This document shows, piece by piece, positions 62,557 to 64,000 of a DNA stretch of 64,000 nt (position 1 is the first letter of the stretch; each line of letters opens with the position of its first letter). The notes under the pieces were generated by a model. That model made no database searches. It was not told the DNA's origin and saw only the letters and a program-made list of their open reading frames with translations. Source of the stretch: Puffinus mauretanicus. Taxonomy: Eukaryota > Chordata > Aves > Procellariiformes > Procellariidae. The translations under genes and the position numbers were made by a program. The DNA lies in assembly GCA_023333565.1 (NCBI GenBank), contig JAJKFH010000611.1, positions 124,001 to 188,000 of the forward strand. Direction: 5' to 3'.

Positions 62557-64000
62557 TGGTTATTTTGCATGAATCACCCTGCCAAATATATGAAACATTG
62601 GACAGCATGATGAAAAATACTTGAAAATAGGCCTTCACAGCACTGGGATTTTTATCATCTACTGATTATATAATAATTAGATTTACCATGTTATTTTTGG
62701 AAATAACTCTAAAGTGTTATAAATGTTATATCATTTTTTAAATCACAAACACTTAAGAAATGTGGAAGGTTATTAGCTTCATTGCAGCCCCTTAAACTGC
62801 TGTGAAATGAGCTCTAACTGTGCTATAAAGTGATTTCAACAATTTATAAACCTCCCCTGAGTAGCCTTGAGCAACATATAAATGTTACAGAAAACCATTG
62901 TTGCAGAACAGATAGTTATTCACTTTAGGGATGGGCAATCCTTTAGCGGTTTGCATTGAAAATTAAATAATATAGGTTTGTTCCTTTGGTGTTCATTTCC
63001 AGCTAACTTCCACACAGTCTCCAGAATTTGCAGTTTTCCTTATCGTTTCAGAAAACAGTTTTTTTTTCTTACCTTTATTCTGCATATCCTTTCCCTGAGC
63101 TCTAGTAACACCTCCCAGCCACCTCTGAGCAGCACCCTCTCCCTTATTTCCCTTATTTAATTTTTTTCTGAGGTACTTAAATTAAACTACTATCACATTT
63201 GAACATCTTATAATACCCACAAGAAAAACAACTATACCTTTTTAAGGTACAATATCCCAAAATGTGATCAATACACTCAAGTTGTCCGATGTACTACATA
63301 AGTGTTTTCAAGTAGCTCCTGACAGAAAGAATTAAAGTTCTGAGCACTGAAGCATCCTTATTGCAAGTAGCTTGTGGAGAAAACATAGGAAAAAAACATA
63401 AAGACAATGTACTTTTTCTTAGCAAATATATACATCATGGCCAGGAGTAGCATGGATTTTTAATCTTCATTTTTTTATACCCTTAGCTTTTATGTCTTTA
63501 AAACACATCTGAGAATGTAAAAGTATACTTTCCTGATAGTCTGAATATGAAAGGAATAATTTACAGAGATTCAAAGTCATTTACCCAGCACCATTTATGA
63601 AAGCTATTTATTAGAGGCCTGGCTGACTGCCTTGATCTACCATCCCCAGTTCAAACCATTCACTTCTATTGCAGTATAACAAGCCACTGATCAATACAGA
63701 GAATCTTCTCTGAATACAAGTTAACTTTTTTTCCCATCAGTAAGCAATCTTCCCCCTCACTCCCCTGAAGCACACCAAAACCAATCAATATACAGTGTCT
63801 ACTTCATCTGTTTGCATTTTACAAAGTGCTGAACTCTGATGTTTTAGAGAAGGCAGGACTTCTGCACAACAATCTGTTACCTAGCATTTGCATATTTCCA
63901 TCAAGAAGCCAGAATATAAATATTTTGCCTGGGACTACATCTTACATCCGCTTAGGACTATGGCTGCATGGGAGATAAATCACACAAGAATATAAACCAC
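62557..64000. other. gene-free AT-rich DNA
   Basis: No gene or repeat is recognised. A pyrimidine-rich plus-strand stretch at about 63020-63170 gives a short Ser/Leu/Phe-rich frame (62978-63160), a composition effect. Confidence 0.65.

Noticed and set aside
1..64000. CRISPR arrays, operons, bacterial or plasmid features
   Set aside because: No regularly spaced repeats or dense coding. CR1 and ERVL elements mark this as vertebrate nuclear DNA.

Overview
The window looks like bird nuclear DNA with no confidently recognisable protein-coding exon. The case for a bird is the repeat content. There are several CR1 LINE 3' ends with the family's terminal octamer repeats (ATTCTATG type), one longer CR1 fragment with reverse-transcriptase sequence, and two solo LTRs of the avian ERVL type. 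Recognisable transposon sequence is only about 2.4 kb of 64 kb, which fits the low repeat density of bird genomes. The rest is AT-rich by eye, CpG-poor and crowded with stops in all frames. The window is most simply an intergenic stretch or part of a very large intron. Nearly all open frames are short, begin at arbitrary codons and overlap on both strands, as expected by chance.

Layout. 1-5040: plain AT-rich DNA. 5061-5830: a strongly purine-biased plus strand. 5.8-14.4 kb: plain DNA with one unexplained, more GC-rich open stretch at 9.4-9.7 kb. About 14.6-14.8 kb: a decayed CR1 ORF2 remnant on the plus strand. 14.8-28 kb: plain DNA with small palindromes, a GC-richer patch at 22.6-23.0 kb and a possible MIR remnant near 25.5 kb. 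28.07-29.72 kb is the busiest part: a 30-bp alternating purine-pyrimidine run, a 33-bp tandem duplication, then two solo ERVL LTRs in the same (minus) orientation about 270 bp apart, each with its own 5-bp target duplication. 31.96-32.01 kb and 37.1 kb: short CR1 tails. 35.4-36.4 kb: a zone of degenerate local duplications. 36.4-55.1 kb: plain AT-rich DNA, some of it with enhancer-like homeodomain motif clusters. 55.17-56.04 kb: a minus-strand CR1 that is 5'-truncated, frameshifted and apparently missing the middle of its reverse transcriptase. 62.5 kb: another CR1 tail.

No genes here can be described as working together. The history that can be read is one of transposon insertion and decay: an old CR1 layer (14.6 and 37.1 kb), then ERVL insertions reduced to solo LTRs, and a CR1 copy (55.2 kb) that still keeps many CpGs and so is probably younger. 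I found no convincing new biological system. The best leads are the pair of independently inserted LTRs, the internally deleted CR1, and the cluster of unusual DNA structures just before the first LTR.
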